NCBI GenBank assembly: GCA_041920465.1
Contig: JBHGXW010000013.1
Coordinates: 4,159-68,158 of the forward strand
DNA: 64,000 nt
Source of the DNA: Brevibacillus_H sp041920465
Lineage (GTDB): Bacteria; Bacillota; Bacilli; Brevibacillales; Brevibacillaceae
Direction of reading: 5' to 3'
Shown: positions 33,347 through 41,464 of the stretch, one piece after another
Numbering within the stretch: the first letter of the stretch is position 1
Layout: each line of letters opens with the position of its first letter
Position numbers and translations under genes: made by a program
Notes under the pieces: model-generated
What the model was told of the DNA's origin: nothing
Databases searched by the model: none
Seen by the model: the letters and a program-made list of their open reading frames with translations, nothing else

Positions 33347-34566
33347 TTGATATGACCAAACTGATCAGCGGGATTGATAACCGTCCGAGACAGCTTCGCT
33401 ACGAAACGGACGAGATGAGGCGTTCCCGTCAGCCGCGTACGGACGGCAAGCCGGAGTTGGTGCCGCTGGTTGAGTGGAATACCACCGGTTTTTGCAACCT
33501 TTCCTGTCAGCACTGCTATTACGGTGCCCAAAACAGTCCGCTGCCGGGAGAGCTGACACATGAAGAGGCGATCCGCTTTATTGACGATGTGGCGGAGATG
33601 AACATTCCGGTTTTGGTATTTTCCGGAGGGGAGCCGCTCTTGCGCAAGGATTTGTTCGAGTTGGCCAGCTATGCCGCAAGCAAGCGGATTCGCCCGGTTT
33701 TAAGCTCCAACGGCACGCTCATAACCAAAGAAGCGGCCCGGAAGCTGAAAGACGCGGGGTTTCAATATGTAGGGATCAGTTTGGACGGCGTGGGTGGCAC
33801 CAATGATTTCTTCCGCGGTAAAAAAGGAGCGTTCGACCAGGCTCTGCAAGGCGTGCGAAATGCCCGGGAAGCAGGTATTTCGGTCGGTATCCGTTATGCG
33901 ATGACGAAAGATACGATTGACGATTTGCCCCGCGTGTTTGATGTGGCAATTCGCGAAGGTGTGTCCCGGCTTAATATTTTCCACCTGATTTATTCCGGCC
34001 GCGGTGAAGAGATTGTCAGCCAGGACTTGCCGTTTGAGCGGACGAGGGCCGCAGTTGACTATATCTATGAAAAGACCAGGGAACTTGCGAAGACACATCC
34101 GGAATTCCAGGTGCTTACCGCAGGCAACTACTGTGACGCGCCGTACATCTTCCAAAAGATTCAGCGGGATAACCCTGAATGGGCGCCACAAGCATGGAAG
34201 CTGCTCTTTGCCAAGGATGCAGGCCGCGTGGTCAAAATGGGTGACGGCGGTCCGAAGCTGGTCAGTGTCGATCATGAAGGCAATGTGCATCCAAGCATGT
34301 TTTTGTCCAAATTCACATTTGGCAACGTGAAGCGTGGCTCCCTCAGAGAAATCCTGGAAAACTCCGCTTTATTCGAAGAGTTAAGCTATCCCGAACAGCA
34401 TGTGAAAGGACGCTGTAAGGAGTGCGCATATCTGGGTGTATGCGGCGGCAACTCAAGAGCGAGGGCGGAAGCGGTGACAGGAGACTTATGGGGAGAAGAC
34501 CCGCGCTGTTATTTGACTGATGCGGAGATTCATCCAAGCACGGTTCAGGCGAGTGTTTCGCTATGA
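33343..34566 (+). CDS. NirJ/AhbC-like radical SAM-SPASM protein
   Basis: A 407-residue radical SAM enzyme. The [4Fe-4S] motif is CNLSCQHC near residues 51-58, preceded by LVEWNTTGF as in heme d1 and alternative-heme enzymes NirJ/AhbC/AhbD. GGEPLL is the SAM-binding strand. The C-terminal region has CKECAYLGVCGG followed by RARAEAVTGDLWGEDPRCYL, typical of the auxiliary-cluster end of NirJ-type proteins. HLIYSGRG also fits that family. ATG overlaps the propeller gene stop; its own stop overlaps the ABM gene. Expected substrate is a tetrapyrrole side chain, but a peptide-modifying role cannot be excluded. Confidence 0.78.
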   Translation: MIDMTKLISGIDNRPRQLRYETDEMRRSRQPRTDGKPELVPLVEWNTTGFCNLSCQHCYYGAQNSPLPGELTHEEAIRFIDDVAEMNIPVLVFSGGEPLLRKDLFELASYAASKRIRPVLSSNGTLITKEAARKLKDAGFQYVGISLDGVGGTNDFFRGKKGAFDQALQGVRNAREAGISVGIRYAMTKDTIDDLPRVFDVAIREGVSRLNIFHLIYSGRGEEIVSQDLPFERTRAAVDYIYEKTRELAKTHPEFQVLTAGNYCDAPYIFQKIQRDNPEWAPQAWKLLFAKDAGRVVKMGDGGPKLVSVDHEGNVHPSMFLSKFTFGNVKRGSLREILENSALFEELSYPEQHVKGRCKECAYLGVCGGNSRARAEAVTGDLWGEDPRCYLTDAEIHPSTVQASVSL

Positions 34567-34853
34567 TCGTCATTTTGTTTACCTACCCCGTTGTCAAAGG
34601 ATTGGAGCAAGAGTTCGAAGCGGCATTTGCCCGCCGCCCGAAGCTGGTTGATCAGCATGAGGGATTTGTCTCGTTCGAGGTGCTGCGTCCCACAGAAAAA
34701 AACGGGCGGTATGTGCTGATGAGCAAATGGTCGTCCATGGAAGCTTATGAAGCGTACCTGACCAGCAGAGAGCATGAGCAGGTTCATCGAAACGACCATT
34801 CCCGCTTCTTGGCAGGCCCGCCAGAGAAGCAGATCTATGAAGTCACCGGCTAG
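34563..34853 (+). CDS. Antibiotic biosynthesis monooxygenase (ABM) fold protein
   Basis: A 96-residue dimeric alpha-beta barrel protein of the ABM family, which includes heme-degrading IsdG/HmoB-type enzymes. The pattern YVLMSKWSSMEAYEAYLTSREH is the typical second half of the fold. It is translationally coupled (ATGA) to the NirJ-like gene, so a tetrapyrrole ligand is plausible. Which residues bind heme, if any, cannot be told here. A terminator follows at once, so the operon has three genes. Confidence 0.78.
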   Translation: MIVILFTYPVVKGLEQEFEAAFARRPKLVDQHEGFVSFEVLRPTEKNGRYVLMSKWSSMEAYEAYLTSREHEQVHRNDHSRFLAGPPEKQIYEVTG

Positions 34854-34854
34854 A

Positions 34855-34884
34855 AGCCAGGGAGAAAGCTTCCCTGGCTTTTTT
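34855..34884 (+). terminator. Terminator between convergent genes
   Basis: AGCCAGGGA / TCCCTGGCT, 9-bp perfect stem with a 7-base loop, followed by T6. It ends the three-gene operon and its last bases overlap the stop codon of the minus-strand small gene. Confidence 0.85.
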
Positions 34885-35041
34885 AACATGGTTGATGCTT
34901 CTTGCTGTTGCCGCCTCCTACTGATGGATCAACCGGTTTTCTGCCGCGCGTATCGTCACCGAATTGGTCCAAATCACTTGGCTTCCCTGGCGGATGGTTG
35001 TTGCGTCGTTCACTTTTGTCGAACTTGCCCCGTCCTCCCAT
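34883..35041 (-). CDS. Small hydrophilic protein, 52 residues
   Basis: On the minus strand an ATG (35041-35039) is preceded by AAAGGGGGTGA at 6 bases, one of the best ribosome binding sites in the window. It opens 52 codons starting MGGRGKFDKSERRNNHPPG and ending with TAA at 34883. The peptide is rich in Gly, Lys, Arg, Asp, Pro and Asn, has one Cys at the very end and no membrane segment. Size and composition resemble minor small acid-soluble spore proteins, but I recognise no family motif. Below the size usually called by gene finders. Confidence 0.6.
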   Translation of the reverse strand: MGGRGKFDKSERRNNHPPGKPSDLDQFGDDTRGRKPVDPSVGGGNSKKHQPC

Positions 35042-35167
35042 CTGCGCTCACCCCCTTTAATCCAGAATGTTAGGATCGTCGTTGTTTAGTCTGTTCAAAG
35101 GAAAGCGTTATCATGTAAGTAATGATGAAAGTGATCACACAATTTTTACAAATATGACAGATCAGGC

Positions 35168-35196
35168 TTGTAACGGGGGGATTCCTCCTATATAAT
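35168..35196 (+). promoter_or_regulatory. SigA promoter of the pheB-hom-thrB operon
   Basis: TTGTAA at 35168 and consensus TATAAT at 35191, spacer 17. It lies 41 bases before the pheB ATG. Confidence 0.7.
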
Positions 35197-35236
35197 GTCT
35201 CCTATGGGTAAACATTTGTATCCTTATGGAGGACAT

Positions 35237-35683
35237 ATGACGAAGCGTGAAGAAAAATTTTACCTCATTCGTGCAGATATACTGCCTGAATCCATTTTGA
35301 AGACCATTGAAGTAAAAAAACTGCTGGAATCAGGTGAAGCGGATACCGTCAATGAAGCAGTTGAGCGCGTTGGGTTAAGCCGCAGCGCATTTTACAAGTA
35401 CAAAGACGGCATCTTTCCGTTTAATGCGATGATGAGCGAAGAAATTATCACTATTAACCTGACCTTGGAACACAGAGCTGGCGTCCTGTCCAAAGTGCTG
35501 CAATTTGTTGCTGAAAGAGGCGGAAATGTGCTGACGATCAACCAGACAATTCCCCTGCAGGGAATCGCTAACGTGGCCATGTCAGTCGATCTGGCGCATT
35601 TGGTTGTCTCAAGCACTGATTTATTAGATTCGCTCCAACAGCTTTCGGGTGTCCGCAAAGCGATGATTGTCGGGCGTGGATAG
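35237..35683 (+). CDS. pheB: ACT domain protein PheB
   Basis: A 148-residue protein with an N-terminal helical part that resembles a small DNA-binding or dimerisation segment (NEAVERVGLSRSAFYKYKDG). A C-terminal ACT domain follows (about 70-140, TLEHRAGVLSKVLQFVAERG), which usually senses amino acids. Annotated as PheB or chorismate-mutase-like in Bacillales, but no mutase active site is visible; a regulator of threonine/phenylalanine genes is equally likely. ATG at 35237 with TGGAGG. hom follows after 33 bases. Confidence 0.85.
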   Translation: MTKREEKFYLIRADILPESILKTIEVKKLLESGEADTVNEAVERVGLSRSAFYKYKDGIFPFNAMMSEEIITINLTLEHRAGVLSKVLQFVAERGGNVLTINQTIPLQGIANVAMSVDLAHLVVSSTDLLDSLQQLSGVRKAMIVGRG

Positions 35684-35716
35684 AGAAATCTTGTACAGCG
35701 GAGAAGGAGGATTATG

Positions 35717-37015
35717 ATGGGGAAACAAACGGTAAAAGTAGGATTGATGGGGTTTGGTACAGTCGGTACAGGGGTTGTGCGGATTGTGCAGGGACATCAG
35801 GAAGATTTGCTGGTGCAAACCGGTCTTGGCATTGAGATTCACAAGATACTGGTTCAGGACAAAGAAAAGGCAAGAAGCATCGAAAGCGTGAAAAACCTGA
35901 TCACGACCAACCCGAACGATTTGCTTTTGGATCCTGAAATCGATGTAATCGTCGAAGTAATCGGCGGTATCCATCCGGCGAAAGAATACATCCTTACTGC
36001 GCTTGAACAAGGCAAGCATGTGGTTACCGCCAACAAAGACTTAATGGCGCTGCACGGTGGAGAAATCCTGAAAAAAGCGCAGGAAAAAAATTGTGATGTT
36101 TTCTATGAAGCAAGTGTGGCAGGCGGCATTCCGATCCTGCGCGCGTTGGTGGAAGGTTTTGCTTCTGACCGCATCACCAAAATGATGGGAATCGTCAACG
36201 GTACAACCAACTACATCTTGACGAAGATGAGCCAGGAAGGGGCCGATTATCAGGAAGTGCTCAAGGAAGCACAAGCACTTGGATATGCCGAAGCAGACCC
36301 TACTTCCGATGTAGAAGGTTTGGACGCGGCACGCAAGATGGCCATCTTGGCGACACTAGGCTTTCGTGCTCCGATGAACTTGGATGAAGTGGATGTAAAA
36401 GGGATCAGCAAGGTGAGCAAGGAAGATATTGCATACGGCAAAAAGCTGGGCTATGAAGTGAAACTGCTCGGGCTTGCCCGCCGTGACAACGATGAGATTG
36501 AAGTCAGCGTTCAGCCAACCATGGTGCACAAAGCGCATCCGCTGGCTTCCGTCAATGGTGTGTTTAACGCCGTTTACGTGCACGGGGAAGCGGTTGGCGA
36601 GACCATGTTCTACGGGCCTGGAGCAGGGGAGCTGCCGACAGCGACAGCAGTTGTTTCCGACCTGGTAACCGTCGTGAAAAACATGAAGCTGGGCGTCAAC
36701 GGACGCGGTATGGTGGCTCCGTACAAAGAAAAGAAGCTAAAGTCAGACGCGAAAAAAATGTCCAAATACTTCCTTCGCATCATTGTTGCCGACAAACGCG
36801 GGGTTCTCGCCCAAATTACCCAATTGCTCGCTGATAAAGATATCAGCCTCGATCAAGTGCTGCAGCAACCTTATAACGCTGGCAAGCAATCGGAGATTAT
36901 CATGGTTACGCATATTGCAGCCAAAGAAAATATGGATCAAGTGATTCAGGCAATGAATGATATGGAGATTGTGGAGGAAATAAAAAGCTGTTACCGAGTG
37001 GAGGGAGGAGAATAG
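35717..37015 (+). CDS. hom: Homoserine dehydrogenase
   Basis: A 432-residue NAD(P)H-dependent enzyme making homoserine from aspartate semialdehyde. Rossmann motif GFGTVGTGVV at the N-terminus, catalytic region GIVNGTTNYILTKM and DPTSDVEGLDAARKMAILA, and a C-terminal ACT domain (about 350-432) for threonine feedback. ATG at 35717 has better spacing (6) to AAGGAGG than the ATG at 35714 (3). Downstream of its stop a short thrC remnant is found where thrC should be. Confidence 0.95.
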   Translation: MGKQTVKVGLMGFGTVGTGVVRIVQGHQEDLLVQTGLGIEIHKILVQDKEKARSIESVKNLITTNPNDLLLDPEIDVIVEVIGGIHPAKEYILTALEQGKHVVTANKDLMALHGGEILKKAQEKNCDVFYEASVAGGIPILRALVEGFASDRITKMMGIVNGTTNYILTKMSQEGADYQEVLKEAQALGYAEADPTSDVEGLDAARKMAILATLGFRAPMNLDEVDVKGISKVSKEDIAYGKKLGYEVKLLGLARRDNDEIEVSVQPTMVHKAHPLASVNGVFNAVYVHGEAVGETMFYGPGAGELPTATAVVSDLVTVVKNMKLGVNGRGMVAPYKEKKLKSDAKKMSKYFLRIIVADKRGVLAQITQLLADKDISLDQVLQQPYNAGKQSEIIMVTHIAAKENMDQVIQAMNDMEIVEEIKSCYRVEGGE

Positions 37016-37018
37016 CGG

Positions 37019-37129
37019 ATGAAAGATCCGAACATCGCGCATACAGCGGCGGCGCAAGAGCCACGAGCGGTAGAATCAGCCAGAGAAGCGGTAATGAACG
37101 TGACTAGAGAATATAAAGCAGGTGAGTAG
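37019..37129 (+). pseudogene. thrC: Remnant of threonine synthase thrC (C-terminal end)
   Basis: A 36-codon frame, MKDPNIAHTAAAQEP to AGE-stop, lies between hom and thrB, where most Bacillales have thrC. Its start matches the conserved LKDPNTA segment near the C-terminus of Bacillus-type threonine synthase, and its length equals what should follow that segment. It is in the same frame as hom, two codons after the hom stop, and has a good ribosome binding site (GGGAGGAG), so a short peptide could still be made. Best explained by an in-place deletion that removed about 90% of thrC. Confidence 0.6.
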
Positions 37130-37133
37130 CAAC

Positions 37134-38075
37134 ATGAACAATCGGAGTGTACGTGTAAGGATTCCTGCGAGTACAGCCAATCTTGGGTCAGGGTTTGATG
37201 CTGTCGGCATGGCTCTTCAGCTTTATACGACGATAACCATGAGAGAAGCGGACGAAACCCGGATCGAATTGAAGGGGAAAGAGCTGGAAGGAGTTCCGCA
37301 AGACAAAAGCAACCTGTTGTATCAAGTGGCCAGCTACTTGTACCAGCAAGCGGGATTAAAAGCACCGGAGCTGTACATGGAAGTGACGACAGAAGTGCCG
37401 CTTACCCGCGGCTTGGGCAGCAGTGCCTCAGCCATCGTGGGTGCGCTTGCAGGCGCCAATGTTTTGGCGGGTGAACCGTTTAGCAAAGACCAGCTGTTTT
37501 ATATGGCGAGCAAATGGGAAGGCCATCCGGACAACGTGGGAGCATCCATGTTCGGCGGAATCGTGGTAGCCACCATGCCGGAGAACGAAGATGAGAAGGC
37601 TATCCCTTATGTGCATTTTGCTGTTCCGAACGGACTCAAAACGCTGGTTGTCATTCCGCATTATTACCTGTCTACCGAACAGGCGCGCAATGTGCTGCCG
37701 CAAACATACGAACGAGGTGATGTCGTGTACTCGATTGGACACAGCAGTTTGCTGGTGGCGGCGCTTGCTCAAGGAAGACTTGATCTGCTTGCCACCGCTA
37801 TGCGGGATCGGATCCATCAGCCTTATCGCAGCAAACTGGTGCCTGGACTTGAGGAGATGCTTAGCGAAGCAACCAAGCACGGAGCGATCGGGGCAGCGTT
37901 AAGTGGAGCGGGGCCAACTGTATTATTCTTTTACAGCGAAGAACCGGCCAAAGAAAAATTGCTCCAATTTGTCAGCGGCGTGATGAAAGCGCATGAGATT
38001 TCTTTTGATGTGCTGGAGTTGCCGGCTGACGAAACAGGAGTTGTGGTTGACGTCATGACATCAAAAGGCTCATAA
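37134..38075 (+). CDS. thrB: Homoserine kinase
   Basis: A 313-residue GHMP kinase that phosphorylates homoserine for threonine synthesis. N-terminal VRIPASTANLGSGFDAVGMA, the ATP loop PLTRGLGSSASAIVGAL and the C-terminal GAIGAALSGAGPTVLFF motif are all present. ATG at 37134 is set by AGGTGA (37120-37125); the GTG at 37122 falls inside that site. Its product needs threonine synthase, whose gene is broken just upstream, so an intact copy is expected elsewhere. Confidence 0.95.
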   Translation: MNNRSVRVRIPASTANLGSGFDAVGMALQLYTTITMREADETRIELKGKELEGVPQDKSNLLYQVASYLYQQAGLKAPELYMEVTTEVPLTRGLGSSASAIVGALAGANVLAGEPFSKDQLFYMASKWEGHPDNVGASMFGGIVVATMPENEDEKAIPYVHFAVPNGLKTLVVIPHYYLSTEQARNVLPQTYERGDVVYSIGHSSLLVAALAQGRLDLLATAMRDRIHQPYRSKLVPGLEEMLSEATKHGAIGAALSGAGPTVLFFYSEEPAKEKLLQFVSGVMKAHEISFDVLELPADETGVVVDVMTSKGS

Positions 38076-38126
38076 TACTAGGAAAATTCCCTAAAAAGAA
38101 AAAACAAGGGGCCAGGAGAGAGAACC

Positions 38127-39002
38127 ATGACCAAAAGAATTGCTTTTTTAGGTCCGTACGGAACCTTCACGGAAGAGGCAGCCCGTGCGTTTCCGCTTAA
38201 TCAGGAGGTTTCCTTCCATCCGTACGGGAGCATTATGGATGTGTTTGCAGCGGTTGACAAGGGGGCTGCCGAGTTCGGTGTAGTGCCGATGGAGAACTCC
38301 ATTGAGGGCTCTGTCAATGCGACGCTTGATTGGCTGATTCATGAGATTGATTTGCCAATTATTGCGGAATTGGCATTGCCGATTTCTCAGCACTTACTGG
38401 TGGCAAAACGGGAAGTTCCGCTTTCGCTTCAGGACATTACCAAAGTATTGTCCCATCCGCATGCAGTGGCACAATGCCATAACTTCATCCAAAAGTATTT
38501 GCCGAACGCGGAAATCGAGTACACAAACAGTACGGCATTAGCTGCACAGACAGTAAGCGCGCAGCCGGATAAACCATGGGCAGCAATTGGCACCAGGCTG
38601 TCTGCGCAAATTTATCCTTTAATGTTTGCCAGGGAAAGCATTGAGGATTACACAAACAACTACACCAAGTTTGTGCTGGTTAGCAAAGAATCTGCACCAT
38701 TGCCAAAGTCCCCAACAGAGAAAACCACGATCCAGGTTACTTTGCCAGAGGATTTTCCGGGAGCGCTTTATCAAGTGTTAGCGGCGTTCGCCTGGCGCAA
38801 GCTTAACTTGTCCCGCATTGAATCGCGGCCGACCAAGAAAGGGTTGGGCAGTTATCATTTCATTATTGATATTGAGCAGCGGATGGACGATGTGCTGCTG
38901 CCGGGGGCATTTGCGGAAATTGAGGCTCTTGGCTGCCAACTGCGTCAGCTTGGCACTTATCCGTTTTATGTGATGGAGCGCAGTGCGAGCGTGCATAGGT
39001 AA
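38127..39002 (+). CDS. pheA: Prephenate dehydratase
   Basis: A 291-residue enzyme forming phenylpyruvate from prephenate. Catalytic domain at 1-185 (LGPYGTFTEEAARAF, VPMENSIEGSVNATLD, and the conserved NYTKFVLV). A regulatory ACT domain (about 200-280) has ESRPTKKGLGSYHFIID, the phenylalanine-binding motif. ATG with CCAGGAGAGAG. Pairing with pheB matches B. subtilis, with hom and thrB inserted between them. Confidence 0.96.
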   Translation: MTKRIAFLGPYGTFTEEAARAFPLNQEVSFHPYGSIMDVFAAVDKGAAEFGVVPMENSIEGSVNATLDWLIHEIDLPIIAELALPISQHLLVAKREVPLSLQDITKVLSHPHAVAQCHNFIQKYLPNAEIEYTNSTALAAQTVSAQPDKPWAAIGTRLSAQIYPLMFARESIEDYTNNYTKFVLVSKESAPLPKSPTEKTTIQVTLPEDFPGALYQVLAAFAWRKLNLSRIESRPTKKGLGSYHFIIDIEQRMDDVLLPGAFAEIEALGCQLRQLGTYPFYVMERSASVHR

Positions 39003-39015
39003 AGGGATAAGATTC

Positions 39016-39052
39016 GGGGGAAAGTCATTGACGGACTACTTCCCCCGTTTTA
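39016..39052 (+). terminator. Terminator after pheA, overlapping the ilvE promoter
   Basis: CGGGGGAA / TTCCCCCG, 8-bp stem with a 17-base loop, followed by TTTT. The -35 of the next promoter lies in the loop. Confidence 0.7.
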
Positions 39053-39057
39053 TAATC
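39029..39057 (+). promoter_or_regulatory. SigA promoter of ilvE
   Basis: TTGACG at 39029 and consensus TATAAT at 39052 with a 17-base spacer. It is embedded in the pheA terminator, so readthrough and initiation may interfere. Confidence 0.65.
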
Positions 39058-39139
39058 GTATCCATAATCAGAAAGTTGCGACTTTTGTTAACTTCTTATG
39101 CGGTGTTCAGTAGATAGAGAAAAATGGAGGGAAAACCAG

Positions 39140-40048
39140 ATGGAACAACAATTGATTTATCTGAATGGAGAGTTTGTAGACAAAGAAAATGCGAAAATTT
39201 CCGTATATGATCACGGCTTCTTGTATGGAGATGGCGTGTTTGAAGGAATTCGCGTATACAATGGCAATGTATTTCGCCTTGAAGAGCATATTGAACGCTT
39301 GTATGAATCAGCCCTTTCGATATTGCTTGAAATTCCGATGACCCAGGAAGAGATGATTCAAGCGGTGGTAGAGACAGTACGACGCAACAAATTGCGTGAT
39401 GCTTACATTCGTTTGGTTATTTCCCGCGGAACCGGTAATTTAGGCCTTGATCCGCGAAGCTGTTTGGCGCCTAATATCATCATTATCGCGGAACAACTGC
39501 AGCTTTTCCCGAAAGAACTTTATGAAACAGGCATGCGCATCATTACGGTGCCAACCAGAAGAAACAAACCGGATGCACTCAATCCTAAAATTAAGTCTCT
39601 TAACTACCTGAATAATATACTGGTTCGGATCGAAGCTCATTTGGCCGGCGTGAGTGAAGCGCTTATGCTGAACAGTGAAGGTTATGTTGCAGAAGGCTCC
39701 GGGGATAACGTGTTTATCGTGAAAAAAGGCGTTTTGTATACCCCGCCAAGCTATGTGGGCGCCCTTCAGGGAATCACCCGTCAGGCTATTCTGGATATCG
39801 CCGGGAAGTTGGGCTATACCGTCAAAGAAGAACCGTTTACACGGCATGACGTATATGTAGCGGATGAGGTATTTTTAACTGGAACGGCTGCCGAGGTTAT
39901 TTCTGTCGTTGAAGTGGATGGCCGCAAGATCAAAGACGGAAAACCGGGCCCGGTTACCAATCACCTGTTAACGGAATTCCGCCGTTACGTGGAACAAGAA
40001 GGGGTTAAGGTATATCCGGAAGTGGAAGCTCTCCCCAATAACGGTTAG
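39140..40048 (+). CDS. ilvE: Branched-chain amino acid aminotransferase
   Basis: A 302-residue fold-type IV PLP aminotransferase. Catalytic Lys152 is in PKIKSLNYLNNI; the conserved EGSGDNVFIVKKGVLYTPP and GITRQAI segments fit IlvE. D-amino-acid transaminases share the fold, so substrate choice is not fully certain. ATG at 39140 with ATGGAGGG. It stands alone with its own promoter and terminator, not in an ilvBHC operon. Confidence 0.85.
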   Translation: MEQQLIYLNGEFVDKENAKISVYDHGFLYGDGVFEGIRVYNGNVFRLEEHIERLYESALSILLEIPMTQEEMIQAVVETVRRNKLRDAYIRLVISRGTGNLGLDPRSCLAPNIIIIAEQLQLFPKELYETGMRIITVPTRRNKPDALNPKIKSLNYLNNILVRIEAHLAGVSEALMLNSEGYVAEGSGDNVFIVKKGVLYTPPSYVGALQGITRQAILDIAGKLGYTVKEEPFTRHDVYVADEVFLTGTAAEVISVVEVDGRKIKDGKPGPVTNHLLTEFRRYVEQEGVKVYPEVEALPNNG

Positions 40049-40062
40049 ATCATCACAACATT

Positions 40063-40099
40063 CGGCATGTGGCGAGCTCTACATGCCGTTTCCTTTTTT
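40063..40099 (+). terminator. Terminator after ilvE
   Basis: CGGCATGT / ACATGCCG, 8-bp perfect stem with a 10-base loop, followed by TTTCCTTTTTT. Confidence 0.85.
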
Positions 40100-40170
40100 A
40101 TCCGCGTAGCAAAACAGCCTATGGGTGCATATCTTGGTATGGAGTTTTGACGAGGGAGGAGAACGAGTAC

Positions 40171-41454
40171 GTGAAAATCCATACCGTACAAAAAGGCGAT
40201 ACACTTTGGAAAATTGCCAAGCAATACAACGTCGATTTCAAAGAGTTGCTTCGTATCAACAGCCAGATTAAAAATCCTGACCGGATCATGCCGGGAATGA
40301 AAGTAAAAATTCCGACTGCGCACATTCCGTTGCGTCAACGCGGACATCAAGAGCATCAAGGACAACATAGAATGGATGCACCAATACCGCCAAAGAAAGA
40401 AATACCAATCATTCCGCCGCAAGAAATGGAACCAGAAGAGCCCCCCGCCCCGATGGAGGAGGAAGAAGAACAACCATTCGTGCCAATGCCCACACCTACT
40501 CCAACACCAGCACCAGCCCCTATTCAGGAAATGCCGACACCACCAGCACCACCAGCACCGCCTGCACCGCAGCCAACTATGCCGCAACAACAAGTACCAA
40601 TTATGCCGCCCGTTCCGCCTATGCAAATGCCGCCGAGACAGATGCCGATGCCTTGCCCGCCATCGATTCAAATGCCATATATGATACCGTATTGTCCGCC
40701 AATGCCTTGCCCACCGTTACACCACCAGTTGCCTCAGATGGAGATGCCGTTCATGCACCATGCATTGCCTCATCAACCATACTGCTTCCCGTCATCCGAT
40801 TACGCTCAATCGTCTGCGTATTCTTCTCAAGGGTATCCGTCATCGTCCTATCAGTCTTTCTCTCAATCTTCTCAATCCTCTCAATATCAGGCGGGACCTA
40901 AGCAATCGTCTTCTGCTTCTTCCGCTAAAGCGCCATCAGCTCGCTGCCGCGATGCAAGGGATTCGATAGAACGGGGAAACGGCATGGCAAATCGGGAATA
41001 TTCTCCCTGCCCTCCTGCCTATCCGATGCAGCCGGAGTACGAGATGTATCCATCACATCAAAGGCCGCCGAAGTACGAGATGTATTCATCACATCAGATG
41101 CCGCCGGAGTACGAGATGTATCCATCACATCAAATGCCGCCGAAGCACGAGATGTATCCATCGCATCAGATGCCGCCGAAGTACGAGATGTATCCATCGC
41201 ATCAGATGCCACCGAAGTACGAGATGTATCCATCGCATCAAAGGCCGCCGAAGCACGAGATGCATTCATCGCATCAAATGCCGCCGATACAACCATTTCA
41301 TGGACACCCATATGGCAGCACATCCAGCATGAATGCCCAGCCTTTTATGCAAAGCTCAATGTTTCACCTGCATCACTCCATGCCTTATATGCCCGGACAT
41401 GATGTGGCTCCCAACTGGGAAAACGGTTGCGAAGAGTCATCTTCGTCAAACTAA
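40171..41454 (+). CDS. safA: SafA-like LysM spore coat assembly protein
   Basis: A 427-residue protein. An N-terminal LysM domain (about 2-48, IHTVQKGDTLWKIAKQYNV) binds peptidoglycan, as in SafA at the coat-cortex interface. Then come a Pro/Glu-rich region (about 70-200) with PAPP-type repeats, a Met/Pro/Cys region, a Ser/Gln-rich stretch (about 210-255), and seven tandem 12-residue repeats (residues 287-370). GTG at 40171 follows GAGGGAGGAG at 8 bases. Position between pheA and bofC matches safA. Length and composition beyond LysM vary widely in this family. Confidence 0.78.
   Translation: MKIHTVQKGDTLWKIAKQYNVDFKELLRINSQIKNPDRIMPGMKVKIPTAHIPLRQRGHQEHQGQHRMDAPIPPKKEIPIIPPQEMEPEEPPAPMEEEEEQPFVPMPTPTPTPAPAPIQEMPTPPAPPAPPAPQPTMPQQQVPIMPPVPPMQMPPRQMPMPCPPSIQMPYMIPYCPPMPCPPLHHQLPQMEMPFMHHALPHQPYCFPSSDYAQSSAYSSQGYPSSSYQSFSQSSQSSQYQAGPKQSSSASSAKAPSARCRDARDSIERGNGMANREYSPCPPAYPMQPEYEMYPSHQRPPKYEMYSSHQMPPEYEMYPSHQMPPKHEMYPSHQMPPKYEMYPSHQMPPKYEMYPSHQRPPKHEMHSSHQMPPIQPFHGHPYGSTSSMNAQPFMQSSMFHLHHSMPYMPGHDVAPNWENGCEESSSSN
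41029..41280 (+). repeat. Seven tandem 36-bp coding repeats in the SafA-like gene
   Basis: Seven in-frame copies of a 36-base unit encode variants of PPKYEMYPSHQM (Tyr/His, Pro/Ser and Met/Arg changes between units). High identity between copies suggests recent expansion by slippage or recombination, so copy number may vary between strains. Confidence 0.9.
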
Positions 41455-41464
41455 GTGATCGCCT

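Noticed and set aside
40925..41323. Minus-strand frame with repeated Asp-Thr-Ser-Arg units
   Set aside because: Mirror image of the tandem repeats of the SafA-like gene, whose LysM domain and start site are clear.
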